From Amoebidium appalachense (lineage: Eukaryota > Ichthyosporea), in assembly GCA_963693365.1 (NCBI GenBank), contig CAVNZM010000005.1, positions 930,001 through 994,000 on the forward strand: a DNA stretch of 64,000 bases, read 5' to 3'. Below the pieces are notes generated by a model. That model was not told the DNA's origin, ran no database searches, and saw only the letters and a list, made by a program, of their open reading frames with translations. Made by a program: the position numbers and the translations under genes. Below, in pieces: positions 13,386-60,932 of this stretch; position 1 is the first letter of the stretch; every line of letters begins with the position of its first letter.

Positions 13386-13440
13386 CTAGAATTTTGTAGT
13401 GATGTGTTTCTCAAGCCAATCAATACATCTAATAAACAGG
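12680..13440. repeat. Homopolymer-rich interval: G, T/G and (GT)n runs
   Basis: G-rich at about 12820-12930; a T-run then an interrupted G-run of roughly 80 bases at about 13184-13285; (GT)n at about 13331-13379. The sequence near 13020-13070 (AAACCAG..GTATGGGGA..TTTTTGCTCGGAAT) is shared with about 44232-44280. No gene seen. Confidence 0.8.
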
Positions 13441-14060
13441 TCGTAGTTACGCGTGTTTAGTATAAAATGCAAAAATCAGGGATGTTGTAATTTACAGGTA
13501 GGTAGGCTAGCTTTCTGGGTGTCTGTTGTGAATGTGACACGTGTGTGTTGCGGTATTATGTGGTCTATCAAACTACATTTGGCGATACATGACCGTTTAA
13601 ACTGGTGTGTGTGTGTGTTGTTTGGGCATGCAAACGATGCCACCTTATACTTATTAGATCTCCACTGTATAGCACGTGTACAGTAAAAGCGTGGTAATTG
13701 ATCAATAATACCATCAGCTAGAGAAAGACCAGTTCGAATTCTACAGGAAGATAATATGTATTTAGGTGTTATACATTTGCGAGTGCCATATTTGGCAATA
13801 TGGTTGAGGCGGTCAGTATATATAAAACGAGACATAAGGCTTAGTTTTTCAAGGTGTCTGCTTTCATCGGGTCTAGTGTCTCATATATCATGATATATGC
13901 ATTGTGCCAGGCATCAGATTTGATACGGTGCGGCAGACCCCATAGGTTAGGTATTTGTGGTCATTTTAGCCTTTGTTCAATAGTATGGGCCAAAAAAGCG
14001 CTGTGTTGCACATGTGTGCACTTGTGCACCAAAGCGTCAGACTCGTCAGACTTGAAAACA
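13440..14060 (-). pseudogene. Second LINE relic, antisense, related to the one at 4915-6470
   Basis: The minus-strand frame 13835-13476 reads GLSLADGIIDQLPRFYC, AIQWRSNKYKV, then CPNNTHTHQFKRSC, KCSLI and HTRVTFT. These match, in the same order, blocks of the first relic (GKSLIDQ..ELP..YC, ALQWRCNKYKA, NNTPHRFKRTCPQKCGLL, HTRFT). Only the C-terminal part is left; sequence on towards 14060 looks like an upstream remnant of the same element but with stops. It is a separate, diverged insertion of one LINE family in the opposite orientation. Confidence 0.72.
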
Positions 14061-14634
14061 ACAAAAAATAATAATAATAAAAATTAACCAAGTTTCTTTC
14101 GGCCTTTTCAAGGTTTTCATCCGTTATCTTCCCGCCAATCGCCAGCCAATCACAGCTGTGTAATCTAAACAGATACGAATTTATGACGTAGTATTTATCT
14201 ACACACAATAGCATGGACTGACGATAGAATATAGTCTCAATCCTCCTCTACAGACTACAGTATTGACACACTCGCCATCTGTTCCGAGCCAACTTTCCCA
14301 AGGCAAAAGTCTCAGCATAACTATAGTGGCCTGAGGAGTTAGAAGTAGGGGAGTGATGGCATAGCAAGCCTAACAGCTATAAAATAACATACAGTTGTAG
14401 GTGATTTCAGGAAGACGAGGCTTACTCGGATGTGAAGTATTGTAGTCGTGCAGCTGGGCTATAAACCGAAAACAGGACCATACCTCAGCCCTAGTTTTTG
14501 CGGCATTGTAATGAACATCGTTAGAGTACGCACGCTAGAAAACACTAAGTTTATTTAGAGTATCTTTATAAGCAAGTGCACACTGTTGCCTCTCTGTTTT
14601 ATCTCACGCTCGCCTATGTCTGCCCCAGTCAAAC
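14060..14634. promoter_or_regulatory. Upstream region of the SNF2 ATPase gene, with a short uORF
   Basis: No exon recognised. An ATG at about 14617 opens a nine-codon upstream reading frame (ATGTCTGCCCCAGTC...) that stops at a TAG overlapping the true coding start at 14635 in another frame. If the transcript starts upstream of it, this uORF could lower translation of the main frame. No clear TATA element identified. Confidence 0.4.
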
Positions 14635-38473
<23,839 letters not shown>

Positions 38474-38898
38474 AATCCTAGCAAACGACACACATATATG
38501 GGGCATATGAGCGACCAATCAGGTGCAATAACTGAATCAAATGTAACATGATCGACCAATTAAACACATACCCTCATTAATTTTGCGCACCTTACACCTG
38601 GTTTGACGTACATGTTTCGATGGATTGTGTTTCAATGAAATGTGTGAATACTGAGGATATGAAGTGTGATGGCAAGGAATAGATGTATGCATGGCTCTAT
38701 GGGCGCTACTAGCAGCATTGGTAGTGTTGCACGCGTATGACAAATGGAGTGAATGTACACAATACGTGCACGTATGGACGCATACTTTAGTATGGTGATT
38801 CAGATAGAGGGGAAGGTGTGTATGTATGGCATGGCTGTGTGCCCGAGATTTGATGTGTGCTGGGCGGTGATCATGCAAAACCTATTCAGATGGTCGTC

Positions 38899-38904
38899 AA
38901 TAAA
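38899..38904 (+). terminator. SMARCA4: Candidate poly(A) signal of the SMARCA4 gene
   Basis: AATAAA, 426 bp downstream of the TGA, the first perfect hexamer I see after the stop. Confidence 0.5.
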
Positions 38905-38998
38905 TCATTGTGTTTGCCGAGTCGATAAGCTATCGGTGCCCCGTGCATGACATGTGTGTGTGGGAGTGTTTGTGTGCGTGTTTGTGTGTGTGTGTGTG

Positions 38999-39033
<35 letters not shown>

Positions 39034-39433
39034 AATATGGAAAAATGGCTTACTCTGCCCCCCCTCCCCCCCCCCCCCCCCCCCCCCCCCCTCCTCCTTC
39101 GAATTCCCTTCCGATAGTCCCTGCTGCGGCCAATTTATTCTCCTTGGCTTTGAGCACTGTGGATATATCATTAGATTAATAACAATGTGTATGGAAGGTT
39201 GTAGAGTATAATTATGTAGCAGATCTGGTTAAAGAACGGTACGCACCCACAGTAGTACACTGGAATATGCACTTGCTCTGGTGGAGTATTATTATTAAAC
39301 TCACATGGCCGGGCGTTGATCAGAACGTTCAAAGATTGATTGCCGTGACAGCGGGGGATCAATTGCAGTGCACATTTATTGACCGTGCTTTGCCCTTCGG
39401 CACCTTCTGTAAAATGATAAGCCGTTCCGTGTT

Positions 39434-39466
39434 CACGGCCATCTAGAGAGTCTCTAGATGGCCGTG
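39434..39466. repeat. 33-bp near-perfect palindrome
   Basis: Arms of 16 bp (CACGGCCATCTAGAGA and its exact complement) around a single G. Could extrude as a cruciform or act as a protein-binding palindrome; it is in an intergenic stretch. Confidence 0.85.
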
Positions 39467-39852
39467 TTCGGTGTTCCATGGCTAAGCATGCTATGATAGT
39501 ATCGGAGGCATGCATATGCAACGGTGTGTATGCCCCCTTACTGGTGTCGGCGGTGTCATTTACCTGAGTAGGCCTACAAACAAAGTATGGCCACCTGTTG
39601 AATTGGACTGTGATACACGTGCACACGTGCAAGCTATAGCCCATGCATGAATTCGGCAGATAGATACACATCACCCTCATGAAGACATGTACACTTACCT
39701 ATACTGTAACACCGTACGATCGATCAGCCCGTAACTGAGTTATATAATCATTATCGATCACCGTGACGAATCATCATACGAACTATTGTAGCTCATATGG
39801 CAACCCAGCCCCACCCAAGTGTAGGCATGTGGGCAGGCGGGCTGGCTGGGAA

Positions 39853-39889
<37 letters not shown>

Positions 39890-40440
39890 CCTGGCCATGG
39901 CGCGTGCACGTGTGGGCACTGAGAGCAAAAGGCAAAGCTGGGCGTCACGGCGTGGTGATAAAAACACATGTATGAAGAAGGATGTTGATGTTGGTAAAGT
40001 TTACTCTCGCACCGTGTAGGGAGACGGGAAGTTGAACGTGAAGCGCACGTGTATATGTGGTACCGGTGGCCGGGGCGCCAGAGAAATACGGAAATGTGCT
40101 TACCGTACGAACTGATCAGCACACCATAGCTACGACACCATGGGTGGGGTAGCATCAATCTATGAAAAGGTGCATGTGAAAACGGTTGCCCCGCATTCAT
40201 CATACCGTTGAGTTTGTTAAATCTATTAGCTATTCGGCTCTCTTCTCGGTTTGTGCGACAAGTCACCCTTTACAAGCACTGAGGAGAGGAACTTCCCATA
40301 CTCCGTCCCCTCAGCCCCCCCTGGCCCTCTCCTGGGTGCCGGGCCGGGTGCTTGGCTCTGCAAGTTGTGCATATGCATCCACCCAATCCGGATGCCTCGA
40401 CTTTTGCCTTTCCTATTGGCTTGCAAGAACTTGACGAGGA

Positions 40441-40570
40441 ATAGAAGCCAATCGACACCAGACATAGACTGTGTGCAATGTTGTTCTTCAAGCCCGGACA
40501 TGACAAACTGAAATCTGACCCGGGGAAGGTATGAGCACAATACAGATCGAGTGTTTTTAAGAGTTTTTTC

Positions 40571-40608
<38 letters not shown>

Positions 40609-40720
40609 TTGGGGGGGGGGGGGGGGGGAGGGGAGAGGGGGGGGGGGGGGAGAGCCTCAGGGGAGGGGAGGGAGGGGGGGGGAGGGAGCAAGAGAGAGAG
40701 AGAGAGAAGGAGGGGGCCCG

Positions 40721-40799
<79 letters not shown>

Positions 40800-40826
40800 G
40801 GTGGTGGTGGTGGTGGTGGTGGTGGT

Positions 40827-40873
<47 letters not shown>

Positions 40874-41074
40874 GGGACAGTGAACGTGGAAAGACAAGCA
40901 GATTGCAGAATGCCGATATATAGAAGCCAATCGACACCAGACATAGACTGTGTGCAATGTTGTTCTTCAAGCCCGGGCATGACAAAGTGAAATATGACCC
41001 GGGGAAGGTATGAGCACAATACAGATCGAGTGTTTTAAAGAGTTTTTTCTTTTTCTTTTCTTTTCTTTTCTTTC

Positions 41075-41113
<39 letters not shown>

Positions 41114-41210
41114 GAGAGAGAGAGAGAGAGGAGGGGGGGGGGGGGAGGGGAGGGAGGGGGGAGGGGAGGGAGCAAGAGAGAGAGAGAGAGAGAGAAGGAG
41201 GGAGCCGGGG

Positions 41211-41257
<47 letters not shown>

Positions 41258-41320
41258 TTTTTTTTTGGTGTGGGGGGGGGGGGGGGGGGGGGGGGAGACA
41301 GTGAACTTGGAAAGACAAAC
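40441..41320 (+). repeat. Tandem duplication, period about 479 bp, with expanded microsatellites inside
   Basis: Copy A starts at 40441 and copy B at 40920 (ATAGAAGCCAATCGACACCA). Each runs: about 110 bp of unique sequence nearly identical between copies, a T-rich TTTTC tract, G-run, GGGA tract, (GA)n, (CT)n, T-run, G-run, then ACAGTGAAC.TGGAAAGACA. Copy A also has a (GGT)n. The repeats inside differ in length between the copies while the unique part is conserved. Confidence 0.9.
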
Positions 41321-41391
41321 AGATTGTCGCGGGGGGGGGGCTTGATTAATTGTCGTACACGTGCCACACATACACATACTGTGGCAGTGGT

Positions 41392-41423
<32 letters not shown>

Positions 41424-41809
41424 GTGCATATGCGTAAGCACATATTTAATCGGAGCCCCCTGGGCTGGGGTGGAAGCGGATGTGTAATGCATCGATGTGT
41501 GCACACATTCGTACCCCAACGTTTCTCCGAAGTCCCACAATTTGTACAATACCCGAAAGTTTTTCTGAGTCCCGTCCCCCCCGCGCCCCCCACCCACTTC
41601 TTTACATGCCCATAGCAGGCATCAGCCACTCAATAGGACACCAGCACCATTTGAGGATCATACCAAAAGCCTCTGTTATGGTCCAAGTAGGTGGGGACGT
41701 TTTTGGAGGGCAAGTTTCTGAAAGTCACGAGGGAATACCAACGGAATTCAGTAAGCCCCACAGGGTGTGGACACGTGGCCCATGCACTTCATTTCGGTTA
41801 ACCCATCGT

Positions 41810-41815
41810 TTATTT
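41810..41815 (-). terminator. Candidate poly(A) signal for the minus-strand gene at 42120-42866
   Basis: TTTATT on the plus strand, AATAAA on the minus strand, about 305 bp after the stop codon. Confidence 0.4.
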
Positions 41816-42119
41816 ACACTTCAATCATTCACTTTTATCATATGCATGACATCTTGCAGAACACATGCTATCATATGACCTTCGACAATTATCACCTACA
41901 CTATGTATATCCACTCTAACTTTATGTGCAACAACGTCACTATCATCAGCTGTGTGAAAAAACACCTCACACACACACCTTCTACTAGATAGGCTTTTCA
42001 ACAACTGCTCTGTCCGGCAGAGAAAAACAAGATACAAGCATCTCATAACTTTCGTACATCACGTTATAGGCTGTGGCGACATATATATTGTGCATAACGG
42101 CACACGTTTTCAACCATTT

Positions 42120-42866
42120 TCATACGACCAGAGGAAAGGGGAAAGGGAGCACTCTTGCCGGGGCTGGTAATGTTCTACCGGCGTCCAGCTTTCGGAACTG
42201 AATAATGTGGGCTACCACAGCGTCTGCATCCGACGGTTCCATCGCGTAGTAGTCCTTGGTGCCATCTCGCAGCTCCACACCGAGAATTTTTCCAGACTCT
42301 GGCGTTATGCTCGAGTGCTTGCTTCGTGCTCCCTCTGAGCTGTAGTCTGCATCTGTGCACGCCTGGTTTCGTGATTCCTCGTCCAGCGTAGGCCGATTTA
42401 CTTGGCTTTTTCTCCTTGAACCTGTAAATATCGACAAAGCAGCACCAAGTGATGTTCTTGATTGGCTCGATGAAGTAATATCCGATACTGACACAGCTAC
42501 CACTTCTGCATAGGGAACTACCGTCTCCACTTTGCTGTCGAGCGTGTTGGAGTGCTTGGAAACAGCTACTCCGTTGGGAAGCACCCACAGAAAGACACGG
42601 TCAGAATGTGCTTTACGGAAACGAACACGGTGGTCGTTTCTTTTGTCTGCGTGTGCGCGAAACGCTGCATACGTGGGTGCACATTGAATAGAGAGTGAGT
42701 CGGAGGGAAGGGAGTAGAAAAACTCCTTCCGTTGTGTTTGGTGGACCGACATGGTGATGTTGGGTGTTTTTGGGTGGAGTTGATGCCTAGGGGGGCTGCT
42801 CATGGACTCGTCTTCAAGCACATGCTGAAGTGCAGGCCTAACCTTAAGTTTGGTTTCTGAGTGCAT
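42120..42866 (-). CDS. Single-exon protein of unknown function, possibly PH-like
   Basis: 248 residues from the first ATG in frame (complement of 42866-42864). The frame stays open for 19 more codons upstream without an ATG, so a spliced upstream exon is possible. The sequence is of normal complexity, unlike most open frames here. Residues about 79-130 (HRVRFRKAHSDRVFLWVLPNG, then VVPYAEVVAVSVSD) and about 192-227 (GKILGVELRDGTKDYYAMEP, then SDADAVVAHIIQFRK) read as beta strands closing with an amphipathic helix, the plan of a PH/PTB-type fold, with a Ser-rich low-complexity insert between (about 131-190). The fold is inference from the pattern; I recognise no family. The lack of introns contrasts with its intron-rich neighbours. 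Confidence 0.6.
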   Translation of the reverse strand: MHSETKLKVRPALQHVLEDESMSSPPRHQLHPKTPNITMSVHQTQRKEFFYSLPSDSLSIQCAPTYAAFRAHADKRNDHRVRFRKAHSDRVFLWVLPNGVAVSKHSNTLDSKVETVVPYAEVVAVSVSDITSSSQSRTSLGAALSIFTGSRRKSQVNRPTLDEESRNQACTDADYSSEGARSKHSSITPESGKILGVELRDGTKDYYAMEPSDADAVVAHIIQFRKLDAGRTLPAPARVLPFPFPLVV

Positions 42867-42869
42867 GGG

Positions 42870-44990
42870 TATGTTTTTTTGCGCAAACTCCGAATGATAT
42901 GGACCACTACACAGGTTGCACAAAGAAAAACTCGCTTTCTCGCTACCCAGCTGTTTACGCCCAAAAGCAAGCCCGGGGCAGACTTGTTACCCCAACGAAA
43001 ATCTACTGATAATACACACCACTGTCCGTGTGCTATCTTTTCACATAACACACTTAACTTCTACGCCAGCAACAGTGTCACTTCACATCTCAAACTACAA
43101 TAACGGACTAAGGAATTATTTGCCTCTGTTCTCCACAAGGTGTGCTGAACGGTTTTCTATCTGTGTGCATTCTTAAACTCAGGGCACAGACCAAGGTGTG
43201 CTATTTAGGAGGCCTTGGCACAGACTCAAAGCTATCTATAGCGGCCCAATCAGCTAAACAAGGATAGGCGCCAGAAATACCAGCCAATAAGATCACAGAA
43301 CAGATTGCTACGAATTTAAGTCCAAAGGCAAAAAGCTTTTTTTGGCTCACAAAGTGAGCAATGACTGGATGAATGTCATGTATGTCCGCAACCGTTCAGC
43401 CGGCCGCAGGTTGGTATTGGTGCATCACTTCCCCTCGTGATCCCGAGAGACTCCTATCAATGGGGCTTGTCGAATCTGTATCAATATGGGGGTTTACACA
43501 CTATTAATTGCTGTGGACACTGTCTGGGGCCCAGCCATATGGATAATGGCTAGCTAAATTTAAGAAGAATAGCACAATATAGTAAAGCATTTATAAAGTA
43601 CATATACGACAACAATATGTATACACTTTAATCAAGATTAATTGTAACATCAACACAAGAACCTGTGCTCGTCTCGTTCAAGCTTAAGTCAATGAGGGCT
43701 CAATCCCAAATGAAATTTTCTGGGGAATGTTTTTGAAAATTTATGAATAATTTAACCAACTTACAAGTGATAATACAAGATTCTAGAAGATTAGAAAACG
43801 CATTAGGCCGTCAAGTGAGGCTGGGCAGGGCTGACGATGTCCACAGCAATAAATAGTGCGTACATAAACCCCTAGAGATTACGTATATACATACTGATTA
43901 CTGAGCACATTGATCGCATTAGCCTTTCTGTTCTTACCTGCTCGCCACCAGTGTCAGCATCCTCTTTAGATAATGTAAAATGGTTACCAGGCTGTTACCA
44001 GATTAGCGCTACGTGTCTCATAGTACATACTAATTTTACACTGTGGGATATCAGTGCCATTCCAGTTTATTTCATGTATCCGGACTCCCGTTTACCCACC
44101 TTAGTACTTCTTTAATGTACTAACCATAGAACCTTCCTAGTTTTTGCACCAGAAGGATGATATTAGCCGTAGTGGTGACCAGTACGAAGAAAAAGGCTGG
44201 AACTTAATGTGCCGGGGGGTTCAGTACAAAAAAACCAGCCGGCGGGTATGGGTATGGGGAGTTTTTGCTCGGAATCATGTGCCCACCCTGGCCATGGAAC
44301 TTGTATACCGCCAGTCAAGTGCTTAGAAAAAACTGATTTGAGAAAAAAAATTGAAATGTATTTACTTTTTATTATTTTTTTTTTTTTGTGGGTTAACGGT
44401 GGAGTTCGCGTGACATATTAACTTTTTGGCTAAATCACTGCCGTGTTCTCAATATGGGCTGGCAGCATGTGGTGACGTCACCATGTCGGGCTGTGTAGGT
44501 GCAAATATGGACAATCATTCTTGTATACTGCCATATCCACCTTCGTGGGCATAATTTTTTATTATATAATTGCTATGTGAAATACTCAAAAAATCTATAA
44601 ACATACTTCTTCTGGTTTACTGATTTTCAATACGATGACCCTGGAACAGTAGTGGAACTCTGGTGGCACATATGCATCTCCCGCTACTTCAGCTCTAGGG
44701 TGTGTATTACGCATGAATACCTGGATTTGAACATAAATAGAACTCTAAAAATATTTATGCGCCATGTCAGTGATCATGTCACTGTCAGAACTTCAGATGC
44801 ATCGGACTTTAAAAGGACTAGCAAAAGATAAAATGATCGCACGGTTTCAAAAACCCTCTTATAAACCGTGCTGTACATGTAACACTTATATTCATGCTAA
44901 AATATTATGGTCGTGCACAAAACAGCTGTGCTGAATCTGATATGATATATAATTGAGGAATTCTTGGCTACAGGATTCGATATTAGAATC
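42870..44990. other. AT-rich intergenic interval, no gene seen
   Basis: 5' of the minus-strand gene at 42120-42866. Has CCAAT pentamers at about 43247 and 43285, both far upstream of the start codon. From about 43500 it is AT-rich, without microsatellites. 44232-44280 shares a short dispersed block (AAACCAG..GTATGGGGA.TTTTTGCTCGGAAT) with about 13023-13062. Confidence 0.5.
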
Positions 44991-44999
44991 ATGTCACGA

Positions 45000-58331
<13,332 letters not shown>

Positions 58332-59045
58332 ACATGATCCTTGGGCATAGCTCCTGGAATAGACGTGAGGAGATGGTGGACTCTCTGGCGCAATATATCT
58401 ATTTGATGGATCGCTGAATGAATGACACCCCCCTCCCCCCTCCCCCTCTCGCGCTCTGTACACACCATGTCCGTGTGCACACACCACACACACACACACT
58501 CACACACATACACACACACACACACAAACACAAACACCTGCGCGAGCCAACACCCGGTCCGGACACATACATCCAAAATTGTAGTGCATGCGTCGAAAGT
58601 CCCCCTGTGTCTCCTTTGTTTTTTCCGACCATCCTCTATTTTAGAAATTCCTGATGCAGATATGTACGTATATGATATAATCTAGACATGTTTGTTCGTC
58701 ATTTTTATATTAAACAAGCGCTCCTGCACTTATTTCCTGTATTCAAAGGTTTTAGCCACACCCTTTTCCCCCCTGCCCCCATGAATGAGTTAAAGAGACT
58801 TGTATTCTAATCTGCCTAAACTAAACGCGGGCTTTAGCCACCCCGGTAGCTCACAGGCCTAGGTCTTAGGTTTTGCAAGTGATATGCTGAGAGCCAGATA
58901 TGTGTGCTGTGCACGCAGTCTGGAAATTAGGTAATTTTGATTAGGTATAAGAAAAATGCGAAATTGTTCGCCAACAATCGTTAAACATCAAAGAGTCCTT
59001 GTATGGAATAATCTCATGCAAGGCTCGGGGGCAGATAGACACGTC

Positions 59046-59083
<38 letters not shown>

Positions 59084-59916
59084 CCATGGAGGGGGGTGGG
59101 GGGTGGGGGTAGACCCGACCCGGTTAGACCCATCATGGCTCAGACACGACCCGACCCCCTGAGGCTCTGCCCGGCCTTACTACTGAATTATATGCAGCCT
59201 GCAATTACATGCATACTCTCACGTTTTACCAAATTATATCGCCCACATAGAGCATACAGCATTTCGCATTGAGGTTCGAATATCCTTTTTATCTAGTGCA
59301 TGGGGTTGCCAAACCTTTTGATTGGTGCCGACGGCTAATTATGTACAACTGTCCAGATACAGTGGTAGGTATGGATTCCATCATTCGAATCACACACACT
59401 TTTGTTGATTGCAAGTGCTAAATCATTTACCTTCTAAATCACTTCGTCATAGTATGGGTACAAATAAGGTGTATATCTGCGTCTAGTAATCATTTTTATA
59501 CATCTAGTAAACAACCATGTACATGTCTAGGCAGTCGACGAATTTTAATAAACATTAAGTAAAACAAGTGCGCCTAGACCGTTTCATTTGATACATAATT
59601 AAGCAAACATCTGCTTCCAGATATACATTTTGATATATCCAGAAAATAGCTGCACCTAAGTATCCATTTTTATACATACAGTCTCACCTGCACATATACA
59701 CCTTTGCACATGGGTACGACTGCCAGCTATGTTACTGAATAAATGCCATCTGATAATATACATGTGCTTGCGGCACACTGCACAGCATACATTGGAAAAA
59801 ACATACATCCGAAAATCACTTCGTGCATCTATACCAATCTAGATCACCTAGGGGCCTCCACCAATGGGCAATAAGGAGTTACCGACCTACCACACCGAAT
59901 CCTGCCATTTGATAGG
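58332..59916. other. RIT1 3' flank and AT-rich intergenic interval
   Basis: ATTAAA at 58709-58714 is a possible poly(A) signal of RIT1. A short (GT)n lies at 59049-59082. The rest is AT-rich, with recurring CTAG/ATACAT words, and I see no gene. Confidence 0.45.
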
Positions 59917-60268
59917 ATGGAAATCACATGCCGTATATTCGCCAACCAACCACATGCCATCGGACTGGGGCAGCCAGCACTCCGATTGGGACGTGGCTCA
60001 TTCAATCAAGCACCGCCGAACCAGCATATGATTGCCTGTCAGTCACACATCATATCATGCCGCAGCGCAGACGTGATCTGTGGAATTTGCACTCCAGAGG
60101 GGCTACCCTGTGAAGACTGTGGGGTGGGTCGAGTCAGGACATGTAATCACGTTACTCCCGCACCTCCCGTGTTCGTCTGCGTGACACTTCTCAAACACAA
60201 CAACCAGCTTCCTTGTTTGCATAAACAACCATACCCACACATGGGGACAGTGCTCAGCACGACACAAT

Positions 60269-60301
<33 letters not shown>

Positions 60302-60330
60302 TGCAGGAACGTGCATGTCCTTCTCGATGA
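59917..60330 (+). other. Open reading frame of doubtful status, cysteine-rich middle
   Basis: ATG at 59917 and 137 codons, ending past a G-run that gives poly-glycine. The middle has CGICTPEGLPCEDCG and further Cys/His, reminiscent of a metal-binding loop but matching no family I know. It overlaps the tentative last exon of the antisense rhodanese gene. It may be chance. Confidence 0.2.
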
Positions 60331-60354
60331 ATAGGAGCAGGGCCATGCACGAGC
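60254..60354 (-). other. Tentative last exon of the rhodanese gene
   Basis: Acceptor CACACACACAG (complement of 60355-60365) followed by GC, which completes the split Gly codon left by the exon at 60933-61005. It would add SCMALLLFIEKDMHVPANP, then a proline run made by a long C-tract, then stop at 60254. Phase and acceptor fit, but the poly-C within coding sequence makes it doubtful. Confidence 0.3.
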
Positions 60355-60414
60355 CTGTGTGTGTGCATGTAAATACATGGCAACGTGGACGTCGTGTACG
60401 TGTACGTGTGTGTG

Positions 60415-60416
60415 TT

Positions 60417-60490
<74 letters not shown>

Positions 60491-60494
60491 CAAG

Positions 60495-60530
<36 letters not shown>

Positions 60531-60540
60531 TGTGCTCGAG

Positions 60541-60574
<34 letters not shown>

Positions 60575-60639
60575 TGTGCTCGAGTCTCTCTCTCTCTCTC
60601 TCTCTCTCGTGTGTGTGTGTGTGTGTGTGTGTGCTCGAG

Positions 60640-60681
<42 letters not shown>

Positions 60682-60699
60682 TGTGTGTGTATGCTCGAG

Positions 60700-60747
<48 letters not shown>

Positions 60748-60752
60748 CTCGA

Positions 60753-60813
<61 letters not shown>

Positions 60814-60834
60814 TTGTCTCTCTCGAGTCTCTAC

Positions 60835-60899
<65 letters not shown>

Positions 60900-60902
60900 C
60901 GC
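60415..60902. repeat. Higher-order compound array of (TC)n and (GT)n joined by GCTCGAG
   Basis: Seven to eight alternations of (CT)n and (GT)n, the GT-to-CT junctions nearly always GTGCTCGAGTCTC (a palindromic CTCGAG). The ends are (GT)n followed by (GC)n. Lies on the template of the rhodanese gene's last intron. Confidence 0.93.
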
Positions 60903-60932
60903 AACCGAGGAAGAGGAGGAATAGGCACGTAC

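Larger units (their letters stand above)
38905..42100. other. Interval without a confident gene
   Basis: Holds G- and C-runs (about 39001-39032, 39066-39090, 39855-39886), a perfect palindrome (39434-39466), and a tandem duplication (40441-41320). The longest plain open frame is on the minus strand, 39680-39171, without recognisable motifs. Confidence 0.5.

Noticed and set aside
39171-39680. 169-codon minus-strand open frame
   Set aside because: Its first codon is not ATG, no motif recognised, and it spans the perfect palindrome; likely chance.
40226-40957. Minus-strand frame with a non-repetitive part (SGLEEQHCTQSMSGVDWLLF)
   Set aside because: The same sequence is present in the tandem copy at 40920-41040 with differences breaking the frame, and most of the frame is repeat translation.
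58851-58925. tRNA- or SINE-like A-box (GGTAGCTCACAGGCC)
   Set aside because: No matching B-box or cloverleaf could be drawn around it.
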